Origin: Brachionus manjavacas
Taxonomy: Eukaryota; Rotifera; Eurotatoria; Ploima; Brachionidae
DNA: 64,000 bases
NCBI GenBank assembly: GCA_019054805.1
Contig: JAHQIY010000006.1
Span: forward strand, 4,712,001-4,776,000
Direction of reading: 5' to 3'
Below the pieces are notes generated by a model. The model saw only the letters and a program-made list of their open reading frames with translations, was not told the origin of the DNA and ran no database searches. Of the stretch, positions 1 through 12,400 are shown in pieces (the stretch's first letter is position 1; each line of letters begins with the position of its first letter). The translations under genes and the position numbers were made by a program.

Positions 1-149
1 GAATTAAGTAAACTTTGATATATGTTGTTATTTAAAAACTCTTGATGAAGCAATTGTCTTTGTATTTGCTCTTGTTGACGCTTGATAACTTCCAATGGAT
101 TTTCGGTAGTAGTCGAGAGTATCCCATTCAATAAAGCCGAATCTGACAT
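1..149 (-). CDS. N-terminal exon of an unidentified gene, cut by the window edge
   Basis: The minus strand reads openly from an ATG at 149 to the window edge, 49 codons beginning MSDSALLNGILSTTTENP and continuing into a Gln-rich, probably helical stretch with RQQEQIQRQ. Just upstream on the minus strand is a strong acceptor, TTTCTTTCAG ending at 153, so a 5' non-coding exon probably lies at higher coordinates. The codon use is far less AT-biased than the surrounding DNA, which supports real coding sequence. No domain can be named from so short a piece. The rest of the gene lies outside the window. Confidence 0.6.
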   Translation of the reverse strand, partial: MSDSALLNGILSTTTENPLEVIKRQQEQIQRQLLHQEFLNNNIYQSLLN

Positions 150-3041
150 TATCTGAAAGAAAAAAGAGATTTGAAGTCTAGATAAAATTGAAAATTTTGC
201 TTTGATTTTTTGAAATATTTGAAATCTAAGTCGAAAGTTTTTGATCTGAAAGAAAATTTTGATGTAAATAAAGATAAAAGTTTAATATAATCCAGAGACT
301 TGTTTTTCTCCCAAAACTGTAGTACAAATGTATCGATCCATAAACATGCTACAGATACAATTCATACGGCTATTAAAATGACAAAATTTCCAAAGTCATT
401 TTCGAAACAATATTTATCTTCATTCTGGGCTAATTAGGCTAATTGTTAATGTCTTCATATTCTTAATATTTGAATGATATTTTAAAGAAGGTGTTTATTT
501 TTTTCGTACAAAATTCTTTTAATTACAGCCAAAATTTTTATTATTTAAAAACAATTCGGATTATCTCTAATAGACCGAAAATTTTTTAGATATTGCTAAG
601 AATTGTGAAACCCTTTTAAAAGATATATTTAAACTAGTCGATGCAAAATCGTTCAAGCGTTACATTACAAAAAATTACAAAAAGATACAATATAGACAAA
701 AATTATGCGTAGACACTTAAACATTAAATGACTAACGATGGCTTCAAGTAATGCCACAATTTCGAACATTAATAACTTAAATCGCTTGATACATTAACAA
801 TCAAAGCTCGAAACTTTTCTGCACCCAAGGATACACAATGTCTATCTCGTATTTTAGATTTTTTTTCTATCAAATAAATTATTTAAAAGTTAACATCTCC
901 TTTTTTTCTTTTAAATATTAATTTACATTAAAACTAAATTACTTTGAATTTGTGTTCCTGACAGAATTCGTCAACAATGAGCTTAATTAAAAAGAATGAA
1001 ATGAAGTTTAGATTTTTTAAATTTGAAGCATATTTACAGAAAATAGGACCATGTAAAAAAACCTCATTAAGAAGGTAATTAAGCGTGATAATGAGCTTGA
1101 ATTCTTTTCCTTGAATACTATAATTCTTAAATCGGCTTTTATCTTTCGAATATTTTCGAACTTGTAATGACCTGGTTTCAGATTTAACAAAATTTAATGT
1201 CCCATTTAACACCCTCTTTTTTGTTCCACAAATTTCCACTGTTTAAAAAATAGTTTATCTTTTGCTCATGGGTTTGTTAAAACCATTTCAAAATGATATA
1301 TTACAAGTCTTACATTGTTTTGGTTCGAGACTTGATAAATCAATTTACTCGTTTATTAACCATTATTTTTTTTAAATCAGATTAAATTATCTAGAGTCTT
1401 CGTGGTAAAGACAATAGAAAATATTTAATAGTTAATGTAAGACATCATTCATTAAGAACATTGCTATGCTATGATTAGAAACAATTAATTCCAATTACAA
1501 ATTGGTGATTTATTGCTAAATTTTTAGAATATTTTTCCATTTTAAGTCAAAATCAAATATTTTCGCACTAATATTTCTAAAATAGATTAAGAATTGCTTT
1601 AAGCGTAATGATAAACAGAGACGTTTTGGCTTATTTCAAATCTATTTTATGTTTGAAAAGATTTCCTTGATTTATTTTTTGCCCAAAACTTATCTATGCT
1701 GTAATTATTTTAATAGAACAGATAAAATTAAAAAAAAAAAAACCATTGATTTAAAAAAAAAAAAAGTAACAATTCAGAATTTAATAAATATGAAATAAAA
1801 ATGAAATTTATTATTTATAAAGTTTTAAAATAATTTATTTTACATCAGACTGAAGGTTATTAGCTAAAAAATAAAAAAACATGTCTAAATTGTTAGCTTA
1901 AATAATATTTAAATTCGACGTAGAGAAATTTTAATTTAAAATCGTCTCGACGCATCCAACATGCAATGAAGCATTTAATCATCATCATCATTATCATTTG
2001 GATACATTGACCATTTTTAAGACATGTCTTATGTGAAAAAAATAAATTTATTTTTCAACCCAAATAATTGTCTTGTCCATTTGCGATAACCATTCATGTT
2101 AATAATTAAATAATACGCTTCAAAGAAAAAAATTATTAGAATTTTACACCTTGTCTACGAATTAGCTCTTTCATAATCTATATCTAATCACCTTGTAATT
2201 TTAAAATTTTACAAAAAATTTAACTCAATTACAAATCTAGGATAAATTTTCATTTGACCAAATATTAATTAATTTGGTTAAAACAAAGAATTGTATTTTT
2301 TGGGGGTAGATTTAATTTGTTAGAAATAAGTCGGCTTTTTATCTTTAGATTCTCTTGTTTTTTTTTCTAAATGTTATCTTTTTTCTTTATTGAAAATTAG
2401 CCTGGGAACATCCTTGAACGACATAGCGCCTTCTTTTCAGCCATCTTGTTCTATTTAAATTATAGTTAAATTAAAATTGATAATAAAAATAAAGTTGTCA
2501 ATATTTTAGAAAATTACGTATAAAATTTATGGCAATATAAAAAAATAATTATAAGAGTTTATATTTTTCTAAGAACATATTTTAAAAAATTTAGCTAAGA
2601 AAGTTAAAAAGACATTTAAATGATTTACAGAACACAATACACGACTTTAAATTGATTTTATTCAATTAGATTCAGTTGACGCAAATTCTGGCGCTTTTAT
2701 TAAAAAACTAAACAAGATTTAATTTAAAAATTAAATAAAAAGAAACGATAACAATGTAAATTTTGGAATAAAGGACAAAAACAGGAAATTTAAAATTTTA
2801 ATTAATTTTTTTAATTTAGGTCTAAAAATATAAGAAAGAAATTCCATCTATAGAAAGTTTTTATTAGCTGATAAATTTAGCAGAACGAGATTTTAGACCT
2901 TAACAAAAATATTTTCATCTTAAATTTTTTTTATTCAAATGTCCATAATGCCTAAATGGTAAATGAATTATTTGAATCAAAATGCAAAATTCATTGTTGA
3001 TTTTAGAAAAAAAATACTAAATCCTTTCATCATTAAAAAGA

Positions 3042-3190
3042 AAGGGGAACTGGTTTCGACCGAGTAATAATTGGGGATGTAGATGATCAACTCGGTGCAG
3101 TAACTTCAGTGTCAGATCGGAGCTGTTTTTGAAAAAGGTAGTGGAAAAGGAGATGAGCGTTTCCCCTATTATTCGATATGATAAAAGGGA
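3042..3190 (+). repeat. SINE-like repeat, copy A
   Basis: About 145 bp that is clearly more GC-rich than its surroundings and matches two other places in the window: 24632-24785 on the minus strand and 10430-10516 on the minus strand. Shared landmarks in order are GGTTTCGAC, AATAATTG, TAGATGATCAACTCG, TGCAGTAAC, TCAGATCGGAGC and AAAAGGAGATGAGCG. GGTTTCGACC is close to an RNA polymerase III B box. Three dispersed, diverged copies in both orientations indicate an interspersed repeat family rather than a gene. Confidence 0.6.
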
Positions 3191-4335
3191 CATTATTTTT
3201 TAAAAATAGATCGGTTTCGTAAATTTTATCAAATGATTCATTGAACAAATCAAATAAATCAGGCTTCTGAAAATACTCTTCAATTTTCTGGAAAATAAAC
3301 TTATTTAAAAAAAAAATTGAATAAAAAATATGATGATAAAAAGGATGCCTAACCTAATATAATTTACAGATTTTTATTTTAAGATGAGACAATTTAAAAA
3401 TTTGTTTCATTAAATAAGTTAATTGATTTAGTTTAAAAAATAAATCAAAAATTTTTTAGAAATATTTACTCTTTAAAGATTTAATACTTAATGTTAGTGA
3501 AGCCATTGGTATTCTCATACGATAAAATGTAAATATATAATTAAAAGGCTTAATTGAATTCATTTTTTTTGTTTTTCCTTTTTTTTGAAAAATTATTAGT
3601 GAAGCCTTATATTGCATATTTTTTTACCTAAACAGACTTTTTTCCAAGACCTTTGAGACTGGGTTCAATTGTTGCTCCTGCTACAATCGATCTGGACATA
3701 AACAACATGGACAATATTCTGAACTAAACTACAGAAAAAAAAATAACTTTCGAATTGGAATAAAAGGTTTCCTAAAAACTTTGGAAAAACTGGAAATTTA
3801 AACCATAAAAACAAGGTGAAAGAAATTGACAAAGTGTAAGTGATTCAAACAGAGAGAACAATTTTACTTGTAAATTGTTTTAGAAATAATATCCTTTTTT
3901 TTAATATTTTATCATAGCAAGACTTGACAAATATTGAAAATAAATATTATTTTTTTTTGATGAGCCAAAAACAGTTCAATTAGATTTTAATTTGATGATT
4001 GATTAAGTTGATTTTGAAAAATAAAATAAGTTTTTTTTTTTATTTAAAATAATAAATTAATGTTGCACTATGTTTCAATTTTTTTTCATCTTTAATTTTA
4101 ATTTTTCACTAGGGGAAAATTTTCTTCAATTTTTACTCAATTACAGAACGTCTAATTATAGAAGGTAAAGTATTTTAATTTATTTTTTAGTGGATAATGT
4201 TGATTAATTTAAAATAAAAAATTTTTTCACCATGAAAATTTTATTAACTATTAAGATAAGTTTCATTTGAGTACTGTTGCAACAATATTTCGGCAATTAA
4301 TTTGATTAAATAACTTTTTTTTTTTAATTAGGTTC

Positions 4336-4341
4336 TTTATT
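4336..4341 (-). terminator. Polyadenylation signal of MGME1
   Basis: AATAAA on the minus strand about 30 nt past the MGME1 stop codon. It is the first canonical signal downstream, so it is a likely cleavage/polyadenylation hexamer and implies a very short 3' UTR. Confidence 0.45.
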
Positions 4342-4369
4342 TCTAAATCATTTCTTACAATTGGAATTT

Positions 4370-5949
4370 TTATTTTTCAGATTTTTTTTTAAGAATGTTT
4401 ATCCAAAAATCTCTTAAATAATTTAACCATTTGTACCAATAAAACTCACTAAGTTGAAAGTTAATCAAATGAATATTGACATCACCATTTTGCTTATTAA
4501 AATTGACCAAGAGCCCTTTTTTGATTCGGTGGCTTTTTCTTAATTCTTCATATCTCGGGTCGCTCAGAAATGCTCCAATGTACGCTGATATTTGGACTGG
4601 TATATCGTACAAATCTTTTATGTCTGGCTTACTTTTTTCACTACATTTCCAGTCAATCAAGCACAGCTCGTCTTTAAAGTAAGCCAAACAGTCAATTCGT
4701 CCATGATAAAACAAATTCGAGTGCTGTACAGGAGCCTCCGTCAACAAAACACTTCCTATATTTTCAAAAACAGGATCAAGTGCTTTCAAATTTTCGTCAT
4801 ATCTAATTGTGGGTTTATTTAACATACGATTTTCAATGTATGAGTGAAATTTCTGTCCTTCTTCTTTAATTTGCTGTGAATAAATATTGAATCCTTCTAG
4901 ACCCATGGCTTGTGCTTTATCCAGCTTCCAATTTAATAAATTTTCACTCAACGGATACGCTAACTGAATGATATTCGACACTGATGGCATTAATTTATCT
5001 GAATAAATATCTTTAGACTCAGATAACAATTTGGCATCTAAAAGTTGGATCTCTGTTGATGTGTACATATTTTTGTTTTCCATTACCATCTGCTTTGGTA
5101 AGAATGGAACTTTGTTCAAATTTCTGATTAAAAAATTTTTATCAATAGGATGATTATTTAAAAATCGGATATATTTGTCCACTTTTGATTTTCTCTCATC
5201 AAAATCTTGTTTTTCCAATAAAGATCTGAGCTTCTGCATTTCTTTTTTAATCGAATCCTGTTCATCACTATCATGTACCACATTTTCGGGTTTGGATTTG
5301 ATCGTTTCAAGAATTTGCTTAGCTTTTTCATCCAATTTAAATTCTTTGCTTGATATTTCTTCTATTTTTTGATCTTGTACCTCGGATGTAATTTGTTCCT
5401 CTTTAGAAGCTACTGAATTTACTTCATCTTTGATTTCTTTTAGATTTTTTTTTGCCTTTTTTAACTTTTTTTTCTCCAGTTTCTCGATCTTTTCGGTATC
5501 TTTTCTTTCTTTTTTAACCAAGTATTCGAACTTTTTCAGATCATAAGATGAATGAGCTCGTTTAGGTTCATTTAAATAAAATTCATGTCTTTTGTGTAAA
5601 TGTTCGTTCAGAGGATATCCACTGAAATCAACTGGATCCAAATATTTTTCCATCAATTTATTTTCTCTTTCAAAATATTTTCCGCTATCATAACATTCAG
5701 ATGTGTCATCTTCGTTTAAAAGTTTTTTTTTTAATAAAAAACTTTGAATATAAAAATCTTTAGGTCCTTTAACAAATAGATGTTATGATTTTTTTTTATC
5801 AAATTTTTTTTGTTACCTATGTATTTTTTAGTGGGAAGGGTGTTTGTAGTATCATTTTCAGTTGTTAACAGAACTTTTTTTTCTGAGTAAAGATTGGATT
5901 TGATAAAAAAAATTTGAGGATTTTTCAAAATTGAATATTTTTTCAACAT
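4370..5949 (-). CDS. MGME1: Mitochondrial genome maintenance exonuclease 1 (MGME1)
   Basis: Two coding exons, 5949-5817 and 5766-4370, joined across a 50-nt intron (GTAACA...TTAAAG). They encode 509 residues. The family is a mitochondrial single-strand DNA exonuclease of the PD-(D/E)XK fold that trims flaps during mtDNA replication. Exon 1 begins MLKKYSILKNPQIFFIKSN, basic and hydrophobic with no acidic residue, which fits a mitochondrial presequence. The catalytic core is visible near the C-terminus: GRIDCLAYF (Asp about 403) and then LIDWKCS (Asp about 416, Lys about 418), followed by DLYDIPVQISAY. Human MGME1 is about 344 residues. The extra length is mostly a charged Lys/Glu-rich, coiled-coil-like segment at roughly residues 110-235. 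An in-frame ATG at 5653 opens exon 2, but the longer spliced start supplies the targeting sequence and is preferred. tRNA-Leu lies 94 bp upstream on the opposite strand. Confidence 0.85.
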
Positions 5950-6042
5950 TTTTTATTTTATGAAATTTATAAAATTAAATATTGGCTTCATAAATTAAAT
6001 TTTTAGCATTTATATATGCTGATTATACCAAAATGCTTAAGA

Positions 6043-6125
6043 GCCCGGGTGGCCGAGTGGTTAAGGCGTTGGACTTAAGATCCAATTCACGAATGTGAGC
6101 ATGGGTTCGATCCCCATCCCTGGCA
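6043..6125 (+). tRNA. tRNA-Leu (anticodon UAA)
   Basis: An 83-nt cloverleaf. The D arm contains TGGCCGAGTGG, a perfect A box. The anticodon stem is TTGGA/TCCAA around the loop CTTAAGA, giving anticodon TAA. A long class II variable arm closes with CAC/GTG. The T arm is ATGGG/CCCAT around TTCGATC, a canonical B box. The acceptor stem GCCCGGG/CCCTGGC pairs at six of seven positions; the fourth pair is a C-U mismatch (6046 with 6121). The discriminator base is A at 6125. There is no intron and CCA is not encoded, as expected for a eukaryotic nuclear tRNA. It would read UUA, a heavily used leucine codon in this AT-rich sequence. Confidence 0.92.
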
Positions 6126-6128
6126 GTA

Positions 6129-6134
6129 TTTTTT
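6129..6134 (+). terminator. RNA polymerase III terminator of tRNA-Leu
   Basis: A run of six T residues beginning four bases after the tRNA discriminator base, the usual Pol III stop signal. Confidence 0.7.
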
Positions 6135-6429
6135 AAATAATTTTTTCAATTCATAAATTTCTCTCTAAATGGTTTAAGATGATTCTAAAATAAATGTAAT
6201 TTTTGTCAATAATTTTTTTAATTAAACTTAAGGATATCTTCTAGAAAAAATATCCTCTAAATTTTATTTGATTGTTTAGCAATCAATAAATTCAATTATT
6301 CGAGTTTGCGTCATCAAATTTGAATAAATATAAAATAAATATTTCTAGAAGTTTATTTAATGTTTACACCTTAAGAAAATTTTTTTATTTTTTAAAGATT
6401 TTCCTTGGTATCAGATTAATTTACATTTA
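6135..6429. other. Spacer between tRNA-Leu and the ectodomain gene
   Basis: AT-rich spacer holding the 3' flank of the ectodomain gene. No seven-helix coding exon could be found here or further downstream on the minus strand, which matters for judging whether the ectodomain gene lacks its receptor core. Confidence 0.5.
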
Positions 6430-9400
6430 TTACAAAACGTTTAAAAAATATTGAAACAAAAAAATATTGTGAATTAAGTAAAAATTCGATGTTTTGATTA
6501 AAGAATTTGATAGAATATATCCATCACGAAAATAAACTTGGTTCATTTTTGGTCTACACTTAAGTCTATCAAATATATTTGGCATTCCCTTCATTTTTTT
6601 ATCAAACTCTCTTTCCATTGTAGCACCTTCAAAGTAACTTGAACCGTAATCTATGAATGGAAATTCGTAATTTGCTTTACAAATGCATTTATAAGACGAC
6701 AGATAAAATCCACTCTCCAATTCTGGAACATTTTGCTCTTGACACTTAATTTAAATAGAAAAATTAAGAATTTTTAAATTATCAAAAGAATCATTACAAT
6801 TGTTGTTTCTTGGTCACATTTATGAATATTTTGAAACATATTGCGTTGATTCGAAGATTCACATGGATTAATCTTCCACCATTTCAAATCAGAACCAACA
6901 ACTACAGATACAAAGCCTCTAAAATTTAAAAAAAATAAATAAATAATTTTTTTCTATTTTAATATTTAGCTTACACTGGTTCTTTATTAATTGTTGTAAT
7001 TATGGGAACACTAAACAACATCCTTAAGGTAGTTTTTGTTTTCATATATCGTTTTTGGCAGTCAAAATAAGGTCCGAACCAAACGCCAGCTGAAGGCGCA
7101 TCATAGTATTTTGGAGATATTTCAACATTACCATCAAGACCATCAAAAGATTTTCTTATATTCATTTCGATTCCAAATCGATCGAATTTGAACATTTCAC
7201 CAAACAGACCATTATCAAAAGGTCCAGCTGATTCAAAGTATTGCTTTTCTTCCTCAGTCGAATATGGACCACCAAATTTAGTTTTGCCTGAAAATCTAAA
7301 CCTTTTTATTGAATCCAAATACCATGATTTTTTAATGTGAGAATCGTCATTTGATCTATTCAATATCAATTCTATGTCTGAACGAATAGCACTTAGTCCA
7401 AACGAAAGAGTGTTTTGAGTAGAGAAAAATTTTTGTATCTCAAATTCGCTTCCATTAAAAAAAACATTCACTTCCTGAATCGGATAATTGGACATTAAAG
7501 TAGACATTATTTCACCAACTATTATTGACTCATCTAGTTGAGGATCTGGTTTTAGACCGTCTACATTTTTCAAATGACCAAAGTCAGTTTGAGAATTGAC
7601 AGATGATGTGCTAAATGGAGAGTGGAGCTGAAGGTAGGATGATAAAATATGAGCTATTCGCAGTGCTTGGGCCATCTGCGGTCTGAAAACTTGATTGGCA
7701 TGATTCCTATAGGAAAGCAATTTTTCAATTTTTAATAATTCTTTTATTTTCTTTATTTACCTTAAATTGATCGTAAAACGTTCATCATCATCATTTAGAA
7801 ACACAATATCCTTGAAAGATAAAGAGCCACATCTTCGATCAAAAAGATCATGATCAATAAAAATAGAATCTCTCAATTTTTCAAAATTATTTCTGCGGTC
7901 AATAAATCTTTTTGATCGGTTTAATTTAGTTTTTTTTTCCGATTTCTTGTTGACAAAAAGGAGGTCTCTTTTAAAAATGTGATTAAAGGAAGATATTTCT
8001 TGAGTATAAACTTGATTTTTGACAAAATTGCGGCTGATCCAATTTGGATACTGGAGTAGACCCTCACTTTTGTCACAAAGAGGACTGGTGTTTGGCCTAT
8101 TAGGAAGTTCTAATCCTTTGTATGGACCCTGAATGTTAAATGGATAAGCAAATCCGCTCATACATTCGCATTCATAACCACCTGGTTTAAGGCCAAAGTA
8201 AGGTAAGGGTAAACAATCGGAGGTGGCATCACATAATGAAGTGCTTGAGAATGCATTTAGTAATCGGTCTCCTGGACACTGGTCTATGTCAGTTTCTTCA
8301 TAATTTAAAACCAACTCAGTCAAACCGACAAATCTATTCACGTCATTGGAATAGAAATGTTTGTTCTTATATTGAAAATCGTTATCTGCCCAGATTGGAG
8401 CTTTAACTGTTACCATCCAATGTGAAGGATCAACGCACCAAAAATAAGGTGAAGTCCAAGTGGCAGCCTCTTCTTGTTTAACTCCATTAAACCGATAAAA
8501 ACTTTCTTCTGGCTTTATACGAAAAACATATCTTAAATAAAAATTGTATTTTTTTAAATTTAAATTGATTTATTTTTTCATTACTCTTGTCGATTTCCTA
8601 GAAAATAACTTTCGTTTTTCCACCACACTTTGGCATATCTATAACTATCAATGTACGAGATGTCTTTATAACTAAATGGATTTTCGGCAGCTGATTGCTT
8701 AACCTCCTGATAACTATTGTCCGATATGGTTTCAATGTACCATTGATTAAAATTGTAAGGTAAATTTCTGTCTGGTACATTTTTTAAATTTTTCCTGTGA
8801 CTATCTGTTAGCGGATCCCAATCGTAGATCGGAATTTTATTTTGATTAGCCAAAACGTATGAAGAATAATCTTCCAATTTAGTTACCTTTGGAAAGCTCT
8901 TTTCATTAGGAAATTGATTATTAATATCATTTGAGGTAGGTGATAAGGGAAGCCTGTTTTTATCCTTGCTAAACTGAAATTGCTGATTTTGATGTGAATT
9001 GCTTGCATATTCATAGGTGTTGTTTAATAAATATCTTTGTCTATCGTAAATGTATACAGGCAAAAATCCATGGCCTGTATAATCATTCGAATAATCACCT
9101 GTCCCGAAATCAATTACACGAACTAGTTTAGGATCACTTGGTTTTGGTTGTCTAAAAATTAAAAAAATATGTTAAGAATAGATACAATAATAACTTAGAA
9201 TATTTAAAATAAATTTTTAGATATTTTAATTATGTCCAAATTTTGGCCAGAAAAAAAATTTCCCACTTAAAATTTGGTTTTACAAATAAAATTTATGAAA
9301 AATAGGCATAGTTTTTCGTTAGTAGATTATTTAATTTTCTAAAGGAGATAAAAATATCAGGAGATAAATATTATTAGTTCGGTGAAGTTCAGTACAAAAG

Positions 9401-12400
9401 AACAGAAAAAATGTAAAAAAATTGATTAACTTTTTTCCTAAAGGTTTAAGATTAGTTCTGTGAATGCAGCATGGCACAACATTCAACATAAGTTGCATCA
9501 ACTGTAAAAGTCTGCTAATGGTGTGCAAAATCTCTGAAAAATGCGGGCAAGGTAAAAAAAAAACCTATAAAGAAGATACTAAAACGTCCACAAAGTGAAA
9601 GAATCAAAAATCTAATCCATCTCATACAATTTACCGGCTTTTCTTTTTTTAGAAACACTCTATTTACAAATTGTTTATCTTTTAATCCAAGATAATTAAT
9701 ATCATCAAGCAAAAAATTCTATCATTAATATCATCAATTTTTTTCATGTTTTTCATGTTCATATATCTTTGAAAATTCTCTCCAAAAAATTTTTGGTCCA
9801 AGTTATTATGTTTTTTCTCTCAACGAAAAATTTTTTTTCAAACTTGTATGTTTTTTTTCTCTAAATAGCTAATATAACATAATTTTGTGTTTTTATTCTC
9901 TTTTTCAAGAATAATTTTTTCAGATTTCTCTTTATGTTTTTTTCTACCTCGTCCGAAAATTACGCTTTATTGTATTGAAATTAAATTCCTGCTAAACTCT
10001 GCAAATTTAGCAGACATTAATATTTGATGCAATTTTGAATGTTGCACTATGCTGCATTTAACCATAAGATCATCATAATTTTTATTCTTTTTATCATTTT
10101 GTACTGACCCCTTTTACTTATCTCACATTTTTAAAATACTTTTTTTGTCCAAAAATTTTAAAGTAAAATTAAAATGTTTTTTATTTATATACTCTTTAAC
10201 CAAGAATTAATTTTTTTTTATAATAACAAAATTAAAAAAAATTAAAAAATTACAAAAAATTATTATTATGAACACTTATAAAGGACACTAATGGACACTT
10301 AAGAACATATTTAATTCTGTAATAAGTAAAGGACACTAAAGGAAAATATTTAATTCTTTATAAGTAAAGGACACAAAAGGTCATAAAAGAATTTTTAGTA
10401 TAAAATTCAAGCTCATTGTCTATCCATGCTTTTCTATCCTAGTACCTTTTTGAGCAACGTCTCCGATCTGAAACCGAGGTTACTGCATCGAGTTGATCAT
10501 CTACACCGCAATTATTAGGTTTAAACATTTTTCCCGTGCTACAGAGACATTTGAAGATTTTTTCACCCTCAGTGGGTTTTGAACCCTCGAACCTATGCTT
10601 GCATGACTAACACACAAACCATTCGGTCATACCGGCTTTTTAATAACAGTTAAGAGTCTACAAATAAGACAATCAAAGACGAGGGTGCTGACTGATACAG
10701 ATTAAATCTAAATGCTTTTAGGGTGCTAATGAAAGACTTGTTGCAAAAATGGTCGCTCGATAGAGACGCGGAGTATTCTACATCTTGATTTTATATTTTG
10801 CAAAAATTTTCTCCTAAAAATATGATTGATCTACTCGTAAAAATTTGGCCCATAAAAAATGTCTTTATTCTAAAACCTAATTTCATAATCACATCATTTT
10901 CTAAATTTTAATTTCTTTTTCTTTATTTTGAAAAAATTTTTATTTTAAGAAAAATTTGATACAAATAAATATGTAATTTATTTTTTGTTTAAATTTGACA
11001 TGAAAAAAATAAATAGTCTCCAAAATATTATCACATCTCAAATTTCATATTTTTTCCAAGTTAAAGCAAGCTTTATAAAGAATCGGAAATCAATACATAA
11101 AATTTAGAACTGAACCTCTCAATTTTCGGTTACATTTATAAATTAAAAAAAAAAACAATTTCATTTAATTTATATAGAATTCTATTTTTTTAATTCTAAT
11201 TTCCTAAAATTTGATAAATTAGAAAAAATCTTTTGCCACATACAAAAAAAATATTTCGGTTTAAGATTTGATTTAATCAAGCATAAAAATTATCTTAAAT
11301 TTAAAGGAATAAAATTATATTCTCTTAGTTTAGAATTATTTAAAACTTAAAAATTAAAAAAAATGAATCTGTTAAAGAAAATAAAGTATTGCTTAAAAAC
11401 GTCTCCTCTTTTCTCTTTATAATTCATACTTAGCTTTTCTTATTTATAGTTCTATCTAAGTTCTTCCCCGCTGCGGTCACAGACTTCAACTCAGTCAATC
11501 AATTCAAGAATAGCTACCATGCCTCCATGACCGGGCACCAAGTTTTTACCCCATAACTTCTATTATTTTACAAACAATTTCTACGATAAACCTTTCTCAG
11601 TTCCTTAAAATTTCCTTCTTTTTTTCTTGACTCTAAAAACTAATACGTTCCTTTATCTCTGTAATTATTCCTTGTATAGCGCAATGTGCTACCATAGGCG
11701 AGTTCCTAGTAGGCCGCCTCCGCAAGCTTGCTTGTCGTAGCTTTTTATTATTATTACTATTATTATAATTGTGACTTTTGATTAATTTAATCATTTTGAG
11801 AATTATCGAAAATTCTTAGAATTTTCTTAAATTTTTTTGCCCAAGTTAAAAATGGACTCTAGTCTATTCTGAAAAAAATCTAGTTTACTGTAAAGCAAAA
11901 TTAGATAAAATAGATAGGACAAGTTTAAAAAAATTTCAACTTTTTCTTACGATGCATATATTGCGAAGGGTTTATCAAATTTTTGGAATGTTCCATGATC
12001 CCACCAGTTAACTTTAAAAACTTCATTGCTTTCAAAAGGCATTTTTATTGATTTGAAAATTTTGTGGCTATTAAAACCAATTGTTTGCATTGAATGAAGT
12101 TGCGCGGCTGCTGTCAAATACATATACAACCAACCTGGAAATATTTTTGGAAAAAAATTAACTTTTGCCACTTAATTTTTTTTTCTCATTACATACCTGG
12201 GGGAAAATGAGCGTTATCATTTTGAAGCATATAACTCATAAACAATGAATTTCTAAAGACCTCAAATTGTGACCAAACGAGAATATATTGATGATCTTTT
12301 GGCGGGTACCAATATTTATATTTTCTTAATTCGTAAGATGGATTAAAATACTTTTGCTTTAGAACTGTTTTAGGCAACGGAATGTTGTTACAATTATTTT

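Larger units (their letters stand above)
153..4369. other. Gene-free stretch between the edge gene and MGME1
   Basis: Very AT-rich DNA with long A and T runs. Apart from the SINE-like copy at 3042-3190 and the MGME1 polyadenylation signal near 4340, I see no supported gene. A 101-codon minus-strand frame at 934-1239 has no recognisable domain and the composition of random AT-rich DNA. The first part may be the 5' intron or promoter of the gene at 1-149. Confidence 0.5.

Noticed and set aside
934-1239. 101-codon minus-strand open frame
   Set aside because: No recognisable domain, composition typical of AT-rich chance frames (Asn/Lys/Phe/Ile/Leu), and no supporting splice context.
3640-3735. 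Short minus-strand peptide (SRSIVAGATIEPSLKGLGKK) ending in a stop
   Set aside because: It looks protein-like but is only about 25 codons, with no acceptor, partner exon or family that I recognise.
4370-6429. Possible seven-helix exons continuing the ectodomain gene
   Set aside because: The minus strand below 6430 holds only spacer, antisense tRNA and MGME1; no run of hydrophobic helices is present.
9331-9712. 65-codon minus-strand frames in the long intron of the ectodomain gene
   Set aside because: They overlap the end of the inverted-repeat element and carry no family signature, so they are chance frames in the transposon.
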